From contig CAZMZF010000002.1 in NCBI GenBank assembly GCA_964570765.1, positions 1 to 64,000 on the forward strand: a DNA stretch of 64,000 nucleotides, in the 5' to 3' direction. The notes under the pieces were generated by a model. That model worked only from the letters and a program-made list of their open reading frames with translations, ran no database searches and was not told the DNA's origin. Of the stretch, positions 8,879-16,437 are shown piece by piece (the first letter of the stretch is position 1; each line of letters opens with the position of its first letter). The position numbers and the translations under genes were made by a program. Origin of the DNA: CAZMZF01 sp964570765. GTDB taxonomy: Bacteria > Zixibacteria > MSB-5A5 > RBG-16-43-9.

Positions 8879-9694
8879 ATGAGTTACTATGAACAATCTT
8901 ATAATTTGGGATGGAGTGGGAGACTACCCAGGGGCGTGAAAGCACTTCTCCTGGCAAATGGTGGGATATTTTTAGCTCAGTATTTGATAGGGAATAAACT
9001 TGTCTTTTTATTCGGGCTTACACCTGTTCTGGTAAAGGAAGGGTATGTCTGGCAAATTGTCACTTATATGTTTTTGCACGGTGGGCTTTTTCATATCCTT
9101 TTCAATATGTTCGCCCTCTTCATCTTTGGAGCGGATATAGAGAGAGCCTGGGGGACAAAGGAATTTGTTAAATATTATTTCATAACCGGGATCGGAGCAG
9201 GAGTAGCAAGCTTCCTTTTATCCTTCAACTCTTCTACCACTACTATAGGGGCTTCAGGAGCCATTTTCGGGCTTTTAGTTGCTTTTGCCCTTATTTTTCC
9301 GGAAAGGATTATCTATCTTTATTTTCTATTTCCGATTAAAGCAAAATATCTGGTTTTGCTTTTCGGCTTAATCGAGCTGGTTGCCTCTTTTCGCTATACC
9401 GGGGATGGGGTCGGTCATTTTGCCCATTTAGGAGGGATGGTGGTAGGATATATTTATCTTAAAGCGGACTGGAGAATTAAAAGCTTTTTCCGATTTATAT
9501 TTAATACAGGTTCCCGCTGGAGAGAGAAATCTTCTGAGAAAAAAAAGGAACGAAATGAGAAGCTGATGCAAAGGGTGGACCAGATACTGGACAAGATCAA
9601 TCAGGTCGGTTATCAGAATTTGACTAAAGAGGAAAAGAAGGTCCTGGAGGAAGCCAGCCAGATATTGTCAGAGGAAAAGAAGGAGTATAAATAG
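8879..9694 (+). CDS. Rhomboid-family intramembrane serine protease
   Basis: A membrane protease with six hydrophobic helices in the first 190 residues. The catalytic serine is S126 in GASGAIFG and the partner histidine is H183 in HFAHLGG, so the dyad is intact. The HGGLFHILFNM motif (67-77) and the AFALIFPER region also fit the family. After the last helix comes a charged, probably cytoplasmic tail (about 200-271) with a predicted helical repeat of Lys/Glu. The ATG lacks a clear Shine-Dalgarno sequence. The response-regulator gene follows after 11 bases, so the two are probably co-transcribed. Substrates are unknown. Confidence 0.9.
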   Translation: MSYYEQSYNLGWSGRLPRGVKALLLANGGIFLAQYLIGNKLVFLFGLTPVLVKEGYVWQIVTYMFLHGGLFHILFNMFALFIFGADIERAWGTKEFVKYYFITGIGAGVASFLLSFNSSTTTIGASGAIFGLLVAFALIFPERIIYLYFLFPIKAKYLVLLFGLIELVASFRYTGDGVGHFAHLGGMVVGYIYLKADWRIKSFFRFIFNTGSRWREKSSEKKKERNEKLMQRVDQILDKINQVGYQNLTKEEKKVLEEASQILSEEKKEYK

Positions 9695-9705
9695 GGAGGG
9701 TTTTT

Positions 9706-10476
9706 ATGCCCAATAAAGTGTTGATAGCGGATGATAGCCAGACCATCCGTAGCGTGGCTGAGTTTCTACTACGACAAAAAGGTTATGAGGTAATCCTGGC
9801 TCAGGATGGAGAGGAGGCTTTAGACCTGATAAAAAAGACATCTCCGGATCTGGTGCTTTTAGATAATTCCATGCCTAAGATAGATGGATTTACTCTCTGT
9901 CTGGAGCTTAAAAAAGATTATGATTTAAAGAAGATTCCAGTGGTTATGCTGCTAAATTCCAGAGAGTGGATCAATCAGGAAGGATTTCAAAACTCAGCAT
10001 GTGAGGGTTATATCCTCAAGCCCTTTTCCCCCAGAGAATTTTTAGAGAAGGTGGGGGAGTTTTTCAAAAAAGAGGAACCCCCGGGAAAAACTTTAGAGGG
10101 TAAAAGTTCAGAATTTGAGGAAATAAAAGAGCCAGAAGATTTTCTTTCTGTTCTCAAAGCTGAGGAAGAAGAAAGGCTGGAGGAGAAGATAACCAAACCA
10201 AATCCAGAGGAAGGGGACAGCTACGAAAGATTTGTCTCCGAGTTTAAAAAGGAGATGGAAGGACTGGAAAAAGACGAGCCGGTGGTTTATCGGGAGATGA
10301 AATTGGAAAGCCCGGAGGAGAAAGAAGAAGAGGGGTTTAAAGGTCTGGATTATGAAAAGCTTACCTCAAGAATTGTGAGAGAGGTTTCAACCATAGTTGC
10401 GGAGAAGATAGCAGAGAAGATCGATTCTGAAGAAATAGAACAGATGATAAAAGAAAAGATCAAGGAACTGGTTTAA
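9706..10476 (+). CDS. Response regulator with receiver domain and acidic C-terminal extension
   Basis: A CheY-like receiver spans residues 1-120, with the acidic pocket D9-D10, phosphoacceptor D53 in DLVLLDNSMP, and the conserved lysine in YILKPFSP. The switch Ser/Thr position after strand 4 reads VVMLLNS, so the usual hydroxyl residue may be absent. Residues 120-256 are highly charged, rich in Glu and Lys, with no DNA-binding or enzymatic domain, ending in a helical segment (VREVSTIVAEKIAEKI). Such receivers with long acidic tails are seen near gliding, polarity or pilus genes, but that role is not shown here. No partner histidine kinase lies nearby. Confidence 0.82.
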   Translation: MPNKVLIADDSQTIRSVAEFLLRQKGYEVILAQDGEEALDLIKKTSPDLVLLDNSMPKIDGFTLCLELKKDYDLKKIPVVMLLNSREWINQEGFQNSACEGYILKPFSPREFLEKVGEFFKKEEPPGKTLEGKSSEFEEIKEPEDFLSVLKAEEEERLEEKITKPNPEEGDSYERFVSEFKKEMEGLEKDEPVVYREMKLESPEEKEEEGFKGLDYEKLTSRIVREVSTIVAEKIAEKIDSEEIEQMIKEKIKELV

Positions 10477-10603
10477 AAGAGTAATTTAAAGTGGTTTGTT
10501 TGCCTCTTTAATGAAATCCCAAAATTTTTATTTATTTAATCTTAAATTTTTCCTGCTCCCTTTCCGTATTTTTTATAACTGGACTTGAATTATTGGAGGA
10601 TTT

Positions 10604-11335
10604 CTGAACGACGTTTCGATCTTAGCTGCTTTTACTGGTGGCTTAATCTCTTTCATCTCACCCTGCGTCCTTCCTTTGATCCCGGGGTATCTATCATTTA
10701 TCTCCGGGCTGACCTTAGAGGAGCTTCAAAAAAAAGATGACAAGCTTGAAAACCTCAAAAAGGTGAGCTTGAACTCTCTTTTCTTTATCCTGGGGTTTTC
10801 TTTGATTTTTATGCTTCTGGGAGCCTCAGCTACCTTCTTAGGCAAGTTTCTTATCTCCAAGATTTCTATTTTCAACAAAATTGCCGGCATGATAATCTTC
10901 ATATTCGGATTTCATCTCATCGGGATTTATAGAATTCCCTGGCTGGATTATGAGAAAAGGTTTCACGCCCGGAAAAAAGGAGTAGGTCTTCTGGAATCTT
11001 TTCTTATAGGTCTGGCTTTTGCCTTTGGCTGGAGCCCCTGTATCGGACCTATCTTAGCAGGAATTTTAGTCTTAGCCTCTAATCAGCAGACTATTGCCCA
11101 GGGGATGGGATTGCTTTTAGCTTATTCTTTGGGTTTAGGAATACCATTTATGATAACCGGGATTGGATTTAACCTTTTCCTGGAATTTTTTGCTAAAGTT
11201 AAAAAATATTTCAGAACTATCGAGACGGTGAGTGGAATTTTCCTGATGGTAATTGGAGTTTTAATCTTCTTTAACGCTATGGGCTATCTTTCTGCAATTT
11301 TAGTTCGTCTTTTCCCTGGTCTTTTGAAAGGTTAA
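10604..11335 (+). CDS. CcdA-type thiol-disulfide transporter (cytochrome c biogenesis family)
   Basis: A polytopic membrane protein that passes reducing equivalents across the inner membrane. The first helix contains FISPCVLPLIPGYLSFISG and the fourth contains GWSPCIGPILAG, giving the two redox cysteines of the CcdA/DsbD family. The first conventional start, TTG at 10676, would cut into helix 1 and lose its SPC cysteine. The open frame continues upstream to a TGA at 10586. I choose CTG at 10604, just after GGAGGA (10595-10600), which gives 243 residues, the normal CcdA length. The short Shine-Dalgarno spacing makes this start uncertain. It opens a redox block with DUF362 and polyferredoxin genes. 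Confidence 0.82.
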   Translation: MNDVSILAAFTGGLISFISPCVLPLIPGYLSFISGLTLEELQKKDDKLENLKKVSLNSLFFILGFSLIFMLLGASATFLGKFLISKISIFNKIAGMIIFIFGFHLIGIYRIPWLDYEKRFHARKKGVGLLESFLIGLAFAFGWSPCIGPILAGILVLASNQQTIAQGMGLLLAYSLGLGIPFMITGIGFNLFLEFFAKVKKYFRTIETVSGIFLMVIGVLIFFNAMGYLSAILVRLFPGLLKG

Positions 11336-11358
11336 ATCTTTTTATTTAGCTCAAAAAG

Positions 11359-12420
11359 ATGTTAAGGGTTGTACATAAAATCTCAAAAAAAGTGGTATAT
11401 GGTGGTCGGGCAGAGGTGCCCGACCTACGAAAATCCAACGTAGGCATCCGCCAGAGGCGGACCAGCCCTGCAAAACAGTTTTTTCAGAGATGTGTTCTTA
11501 ATTCTATAGCTGTACTTTTTATAGTCCTCTTTTATAATGGTGTAATTATGGGAAACCAACTTGATTTTAAATCTTTAATACCTGAAGGGGCGAAAGATTT
11601 TAAGAAAGTAGATCAGGCACAGTTATTTGACCGGAAAAACCTGTTTGATTATATGGACGGGGGCGCAGAGCTATACCTTTCTTATGATTTTCAAAGACTT
11701 TTAGTCCAGGAATATAGAGATAAGGATAGAGTAATAACTATAGAGGTCTATGAGATGAAAACCTCTCAGGATGCTTTCGGGCTTTACTCCTTAGACCAAG
11801 AGGCCGATAATCCGCCGGAGGCGGATACGGCTCGTAGAGGAGAAAATTTAGCTATTGGAGATAAAGCCAATTACTCTTTCGGACTTTTAAAGCTCTGGAA
11901 TGGTAATTATTTTGTGAGGATTGTAGATTTGAGTGGAAGTGAACAAACTAAAGATGTAATCTTAGAGTTAGGTAGAAAAATTTTAAGCAAGATAGATAAG
12001 AAAGGTGAATTGCCAGAACTCTTATCTAAACTTCCAGCAGGGGGGCTAATCCTGAATTCAGAGAGATTTTTCCATAAGCAAATCGTCTTAAATAGTCTTT
12101 ATTTTCTGTCCACTGAAAACCTTCTTAATTTAAGTGAGAAGACCTCTGCAGTTATGGGAGATTACCTCTTGGGGAAGATGAACCTGAAACTTCTTCTGAT
12201 CTCTTATGCGGATAGTGCTTCTGCCAGGTCTGCTTTTGAGAGATTTTGCACAAAATATCTTAAATCCTCTCCTTCAGGCAAAAAAGTTATTCAAAAGGTA
12301 GAGGAAGATAAATTCATTGGTTTAGAGTTGGAGAAAAATTACTTATGGATTACCTTTGAAGGTAAAGATGAGAGAAATACTGGAGATGTCTTGCGAAATG
12401 TTAAGGAAAAGCTAAGGTGA
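11359..12420 (+). CDS. DUF6599-type exported protein, N-terminus overlapped by a dispersed repeat
   Basis: The mature part matches the DUF6599 family: LIPEGAKDFKKVDQ near residue 70, then YMDGGAELYLSYDF and EVYEMKTSQDAFGLYS. These proteins are usually exported and found beside DUF362 and iron-sulphur genes, as here; their role is unknown. The frame opens at ATG 11359, but residues about 16-40 are encoded by a dispersed palindromic repeat (11404-11476). A hydrophobic signal-like segment (VLNSIAVLFIVLFYNGVIM) follows it. The only other in-frame ATG is 11549, after that segment. Either the repeat added an N-terminal extension, or an unusual codon near 11490 is used. The gene ends one base before the next gene begins. 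Confidence 0.7.
   Translation: MLRVVHKISKKVVYGGRAEVPDLRKSNVGIRQRRTSPAKQFFQRCVLNSIAVLFIVLFYNGVIMGNQLDFKSLIPEGAKDFKKVDQAQLFDRKNLFDYMDGGAELYLSYDFQRLLVQEYRDKDRVITIEVYEMKTSQDAFGLYSLDQEADNPPEADTARRGENLAIGDKANYSFGLLKLWNGNYFVRIVDLSGSEQTKDVILELGRKILSKIDKKGELPELLSKLPAGGLILNSERFFHKQIVLNSLYFLSTENLLNLSEKTSAVMGDYLLGKMNLKLLLISYADSASARSAFERFCTKYLKSSPSGKKVIQKVEEDKFIGLELEKNYLWITFEGKDERNTGDVLRNVKEKLR
11404..11476. repeat. Dispersed repeat B, copy 1 (inside a coding frame)
   Basis: It starts with a hairpin (GTCGGGCA / TGCCCGAC arms) and ends with CATCCGCCAGAGGCGGACCA and AGCCCTGCAAAAC. The same two blocks in the same order occur at 38263-38370. In this copy the element lies within the 5' part of the DUF6599-type frame. 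Confidence 0.7.
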
Positions 12421-12421
12421 T

Positions 12422-13378
12422 ATGATAAGAAAAGAAAAAATATCTTTCACCCGCCGTGATTTTCTGAAAGGGACAGCTTTTACCTCTTTAGGGGTGGCAC
12501 TGGGAATTTTATCACCTGAGGTTCTGTCTTCTCAAGAGGTGAAAAAGGAGAGAGTTGTCCTGATCAGGGAAAAAGATGTTTTAAGCGAAGATCTGAAAGT
12601 AGATTCAAGACTTCTTTCTAAGATGCTTGATTCGGGGATGATGAGTTTTGGAGGTGAAAAGGAGCCACTGGAGGTCTGGAAAACCCTTTTCAGTCCCAGG
12701 GATATAGTCGGAGTTAAAATAAGTTTTATGATGACTCCCACTCATAAGGAGTTGATTGAGCTTATCGTCCAGAGCTTATTAAAAGCAGGGGTAGAAGATA
12801 AAAATATCTATATCTGGGACAGGGATAAGGCAGGAATTGGCTCGGCGGAGATGTTTTCCCAACCGAGGAGTTTTGGATATGACAATGACCACCTGAGTAA
12901 AGTCATAAAAAAATGCACTGCTTTGATAAATGTTCCGGGGATGAAAAGTCACTGGCTTTCCGGGGCGGCTTTTTCGATCAAAAACTGGGCTGGAGCGATT
13001 GATAACGCTTTTGAATATCATACTGAGGATTGCTGTTCCTCCTTAGGGGCTTTGTGTGCTATTCCAGAGATAAAATCTAAATGTAGACTTATAATACTGG
13101 ATGGATTAAGACCTTTATTTAACGGCGGCCCTCAGATTAATCCTAAATATCTCTGGAATTATAATGGCTTGATCCTTGGAAAAGACCACGTGGCAGTGGA
13201 TACGATTGCTCTAAAGATTATCCAGAATAAAAGGGATGATTTCAAAAAAGGAAAATGGATTTTGAGTCCACCTCCGGTTCATATAAGTTTGGCTGATACA
13301 AAATATAAAGTTGGAACAAGTAATTTAACCAAAATCGAGCTTATAAAATCAGGCTTTCAGGAAGGGATGCTTTTATGA
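12422..13378 (+). CDS. Tat-exported DUF362 protein (first of two)
   Basis: The N-terminus has a twin-arginine signal, TRRDFLKGTAFTSLGVALG, so the folded protein should be exported, probably with a bound cofactor. The body matches DUF362: VGVKISFMMTP, the VPGMKSHWLSGAAFSIKNWAGAI block (shortened in the middle), and HVAVDTIALKI. It starts one base after the previous stop and overlaps the next gene by four bases (ATGA), so the run is translationally coupled. Placement next to a second Tat-DUF362 protein and a polyferredoxin suggests a periplasmic electron-transfer or metallocofactor task; that is inference. Confidence 0.8.
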   Translation: MIRKEKISFTRRDFLKGTAFTSLGVALGILSPEVLSSQEVKKERVVLIREKDVLSEDLKVDSRLLSKMLDSGMMSFGGEKEPLEVWKTLFSPRDIVGVKISFMMTPTHKELIELIVQSLLKAGVEDKNIYIWDRDKAGIGSAEMFSQPRSFGYDNDHLSKVIKKCTALINVPGMKSHWLSGAAFSIKNWAGAIDNAFEYHTEDCCSSLGALCAIPEIKSKCRLIILDGLRPLFNGGPQINPKYLWNYNGLILGKDHVAVDTIALKIIQNKRDDFKKGKWILSPPPVHISLADTKYKVGTSNLTKIELIKSGFQEGMLL

Positions 13379-14292
13379 GAAGAAGAGAATTTATAAAAAG
13401 CTCCATAGGTTTGGGTGCGGCTTTAGGTTTTTCTTCATTTTTATCACTTGACTCTTCTGGTGAAGAAGTTCAGACAGTAAGTCTGCCTGATCTGACAGTA
13501 GTTAAAAATGGTGATCCAGGATATATGGTCAGAAAAGCAATAGATCTTTTAGGGGGGATGAAAAATTTTGTCTCCACTGGTGATATTGTAGTAGTGAAAC
13601 CCAACATAGGCTGGGATAGAAGACCAGAACAAGCGGCTAATACCAATCCAGAGGTTGTCTCTGAGGTAGTGAAGATGTGCCTGGAGGCTGGAGCTAAGAA
13701 GGTTAAAGTTTTTGACCGTTCCTGTAATACTGCTCAGAGATGTTATGAGAGTAGCGGGATAAAAAAAGCGGCATCTTTGGCTGGAGCAGAGGTAAGTTAT
13801 GTTCTGGATGCAGGGTTTAAAGAGTATAAGTTTCCCAGAGGGGTTCATTTGAAATCCTGGCCAGTTTATAAGCCAGCTTTGGAATGCGACCTTTTGATCA
13901 ACCTCCCGATTGCCAAACATCACGGGCTGACACGTTTAACTTTAGGAATGAAAAATCTTATGGGGCTTATAGGTGGGGATCGGGGTCAGATTCATCAGAG
14001 TATAGATGAGAAGTTAGCTGATTTTGCTAATTTCATAAACCCCGGCCTGAATATTTTAGATGCCTACCGCATTCTTACAGATAATGGTCCTCAAAGTGGA
14101 AATCCCCGAGACGTTAAATTAACCAAGACAGTTATTGCTGGAAGAAAGATTGCTTCGGTTGACGCATACGGGACTACCCTTTTCAATTTAAAACCGGTTG
14201 ACCTGCCCTGCATAGTCTTGGGGAACAAATTTGGCTTAGGCGAGATAGACCTGAATAAATTGAAGATTGAAAAATATAGTTTTGCTTCTTGA
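13375..14292 (+). CDS. Tat-exported DUF362 protein (second of two)
   Basis: A twin-arginine-type leader (RRREFIKSSIGLGAALGFSS) precedes a complete DUF362 domain. Seen are VVVKPNIGWDRRPEQAANTNP, VKVFDRSCNTAQRCYESSGI, LINLPIAKHHGLTRLTLGMKN, and ILDAYRILTDNGP. This is closer to the canonical family than the preceding gene, which it overlaps by four bases. The pair probably arose by old duplication and may act as partners. The polyferredoxin gene follows after a 234-base repeat-rich gap, so it may or may not share the transcript. Confidence 0.82.
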   Translation: MRRREFIKSSIGLGAALGFSSFLSLDSSGEEVQTVSLPDLTVVKNGDPGYMVRKAIDLLGGMKNFVSTGDIVVVKPNIGWDRRPEQAANTNPEVVSEVVKMCLEAGAKKVKVFDRSCNTAQRCYESSGIKKAASLAGAEVSYVLDAGFKEYKFPRGVHLKSWPVYKPALECDLLINLPIAKHHGLTRLTLGMKNLMGLIGGDRGQIHQSIDEKLADFANFINPGLNILDAYRILTDNGPQSGNPRDVKLTKTVIAGRKIASVDAYGTTLFNLKPVDLPCIVLGNKFGLGEIDLNKLKIEKYSFAS

Positions 14293-14361
14293 AAAATAGT
14301 TTAGCAAGTAGCAGGTAGCATGTAGCTTTGAGCATAAATCAAGAAACAGATAATGAGTATT

Positions 14362-14425
14362 CGCGTAGGGATGGAGCTTGTCTCCACCCTTCCTCCCAGG
14401 GCGTCCAATTGGACGCCCCTACGCG
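14362..14425. repeat. Composite palindromic element (TAGGG family)
   Basis: Outer arms CGCGTAGGG and CCCCTACGCG enclose two inner hairpins: GGATGGAG / CTCCACCC with a short loop, and a 20-base perfect palindrome with half-site GGGCGTCCAA. The rest of the 14293-14526 gap holds AT-rich sequence with short near-repeats of the form AATAGCCAATAGCG and no gene that I can see. Confidence 0.75.
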
Positions 14426-14526
14426 GACTTGGAAAAAAATTAGCTATTCACGATTGGCTTTTAGCTGTTTTCAAAAATCAAAAAGCGAATAGCCAATAGC
14501 GAACAGCCAATCAGAGGAGAGCTTGA

Positions 14527-16038
14527 TTGAAAACTCTACGACGTATCTCTCAGATACTTTTTCTGCTTTTCTTCTTTTATCTTTTCCTTAAAGCCAGCTT
14601 CCCTTTATCCACTAAAATTCCAGTTGACCTTTTCTTAAGAGCTGACCCTCTGCTGGCAATATCTTCGATTTTATCCGCCAGAGTTTTAATCAACACCTTT
14701 CTTTTAGCTCTTATTTTTGTCATCATTACTTTACCCTTAGGACGGGTTTTCTGCGGTTGGGCTTGTCCTTTAGGAACCAGCCTGGATATTTTCAGTTATA
14801 TTCTTAAAAATAAAATGGGGAAAAGCTTTAAAAAGCTTCTCTCCTTAAAATATTATATTCTGATCTTCCTTTTAGTGGGAGCGATTTTCTCCTCCCAGCT
14901 CATCTGGTTTTTGGACCCGATACCTTTATTTACCCGCTCTTTTACCCTTTCGATTTTTCCGGTTATCACCGGATTTTTTACTCTAATACTCAATTTTTTG
15001 TTTCAGTTTATTTTTATTCAGGATTGGCTAAGTAAAGTTCAACTTGTTTTCGCTTCGACTCTTTTACCCACTCAAGTATATTATTTCAGGATGTCTTCCC
15101 TTTTTTTGATTATAATTTTGACGATTTTTCTTTTAGAATTTATCTCCAGAAGGTTCTGGTGTAGAAATCTGTGCCCACTGGGGGCTCTTTATGCTCTTCT
15201 GTCCAAATTCCAGATCCTGAAAAGGAGAGCAAGTCCTGATTGCACTGATTGTGGTATCTGTAAAGACCTATGCAAGATGGATGCGATTGAAAAAGATTTT
15301 AAAAAGACTTTGGATAGAGAGTGTATCCTTTGCTATGATTGTGTTAAAGACTGCCCCATAGGTGTTACTAAGATAGATTTCAAGGGAAGGCTCAAATCTC
15401 AAAGATTCGATTTAGGTCGCAGAAAAGTTCTAACTTCAACTGCCTTTGGCCTGGTTTCAGTTGGTCTTCTGAAGTCCTCTTTTAAAGATAGGAATCTGAA
15501 AACCGGTTTAATCAGGCCTCCGGGCTCAAGGGTTGAAAACGAGTTCTTAGATAGATGCACCCGCTGTCAGGAATGTATAAAAGTTTGTTCTACTTCCGGG
15601 AATTTTTTACAGCCAACTTTTTTAGAGGGAGGGTTAGAGGGTTTCTGGACACCAGTAGGGTATGCCCGCACCGGCTATTGCGAATATAACTGTATAATGT
15701 GCACCCAGGTCTGTCCTACCCAGGCGATTCATCCACTGGATCTGGCTGCCAAGAAAAAAACGGTTATCGGTTTGGCTTTTATTGACCGGAATAAATGTAT
15801 CCCCTGGTATAAAAATGTGAACTGTCTGGTCTGCGAAGAGCATTGTCCCATACCGGATAAGGCTATTAAATTGAAAGAGGAAGAAGTGGTTCATTATGAT
15901 GGGAGTTTAAAGAAGGTTAAGAGACCTTATGTGGTAGAGGATTTATGCATCGGATGTGGAATCTGTGAAACCAAATGCCCGGTTGAAGGGAGATCTGCTA
16001 TTTATATCACACCGCAGGGGGAACAAAGATATAAATAA
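14527..16038 (+). CDS. NapH/MauN-like membrane polyferredoxin fused to a NapG-like ferredoxin
   Basis: A membrane iron-sulphur electron carrier. The N-terminal half has about five transmembrane helices with the paired motifs CGWACPLGTSLD and CRNLCPLGALYAL seen in NapH/NosR/RdxA proteins. Next come two 4Fe-4S clusters near residues 240-280 (CTDCGICKDLCKMDAIE; CILCYDCVKDCP). A second unit opens with a Tat-like GRRKVLTSTAFG, then carries further CxxCxxCxxxC motifs (CTRCQECIKVC, CIMCTQVCP, CLVCEEHCP, CIGCGICETKCP), like NapG/MauM. The start is TTG at 14527 behind GGAGAG. With DUF362 and CcdA upstream it suggests a quinol-linked extracytoplasmic redox chain whose terminal enzyme is not in the window. 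Confidence 0.85.
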   Translation: MKTLRRISQILFLLFFFYLFLKASFPLSTKIPVDLFLRADPLLAISSILSARVLINTFLLALIFVIITLPLGRVFCGWACPLGTSLDIFSYILKNKMGKSFKKLLSLKYYILIFLLVGAIFSSQLIWFLDPIPLFTRSFTLSIFPVITGFFTLILNFLFQFIFIQDWLSKVQLVFASTLLPTQVYYFRMSSLFLIIILTIFLLEFISRRFWCRNLCPLGALYALLSKFQILKRRASPDCTDCGICKDLCKMDAIEKDFKKTLDRECILCYDCVKDCPIGVTKIDFKGRLKSQRFDLGRRKVLTSTAFGLVSVGLLKSSFKDRNLKTGLIRPPGSRVENEFLDRCTRCQECIKVCSTSGNFLQPTFLEGGLEGFWTPVGYARTGYCEYNCIMCTQVCPTQAIHPLDLAAKKKTVIGLAFIDRNKCIPWYKNVNCLVCEEHCPIPDKAIKLKEEEVVHYDGSLKKVKRPYVVEDLCIGCGICETKCPVEGRSAIYITPQGEQRYK

Positions 16039-16102
16039 AAAAAGTTCAAAGGCTCAAAGGTTCAAAAGTTCAAGGGGAAAAAAATAAAGGGTAATCGTGT
16101 AG

Positions 16103-16158
16103 GGGTGGAGCTTGACTCCACCCGTTTTATATCTGTAGGGACAGAACATTGTTCTGTC
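16103..16158. repeat. Two adjacent palindromes of the TAGGG family
   Basis: The first hairpin has arms GGGTGGAG (16103-16110) and CTCCACCC (16116-16123). The second has GGGACAGAACA with its inverted copy, ending at about 16158. The same two sequences recur at 14366-14390, 21336-21358 and 52497-52517. Confidence 0.7.
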
Positions 16159-16177
16159 TATGTCATCTTATTTTGAT

Positions 16178-16251
16178 GTAGTGCGACCCTTTTCCTAATA
16201 ACGGATCCGTAGGACAGGGTCACCTTGGCGAGGCTAAAAGCCTCGCACTAC
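16178..16251. repeat. MITE-like element, copy 1, with 9-bp terminal inverted repeats
   Basis: Perfect terminal repeats GTAGTGCGA (16178-16186) and TCGCACTAC (16243-16251) bound 74 bases. Inside are the core AACGGATCCGTAGGACAGGG and a hairpin GCGAGGC-TAAAA-GCCTCGC. An inverted relative lies at 38815-38896. No coding capacity is present, so any transposase would have to act in trans. Confidence 0.7.
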
Positions 16252-16395
16252 GCTATTAAATGAAACAAAAACTCCCGACATAAATTCGGGCGCTACAGTT
16301 ATTTTTTGGAGTGCATCCATATGGATGCAAAATCCCATAATTGGTGGGAAGTATTGCAGAATCTCGTCGAGCAGAAAGCACGATGCTACGAACTA

Positions 16396-16433
16396 TAGGG
16401 GCACATTGTCCCGCCTTTGGCGGGGTGCCCCTA
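16396..16433. repeat. Nested palindrome next to the DUF5916 gene 3' end
   Basis: Outer arms TAGGGGCAC and GTGCCCCTA enclose an inner hairpin CCCGCC-TTT-GGCGGG. It lies five bases beyond the stop codon of the minus-strand DUF5916 gene and could serve as its 3' hairpin, though no clear U-run follows on that strand. Confidence 0.7.
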
Positions 16434-16437
16434 CAAA

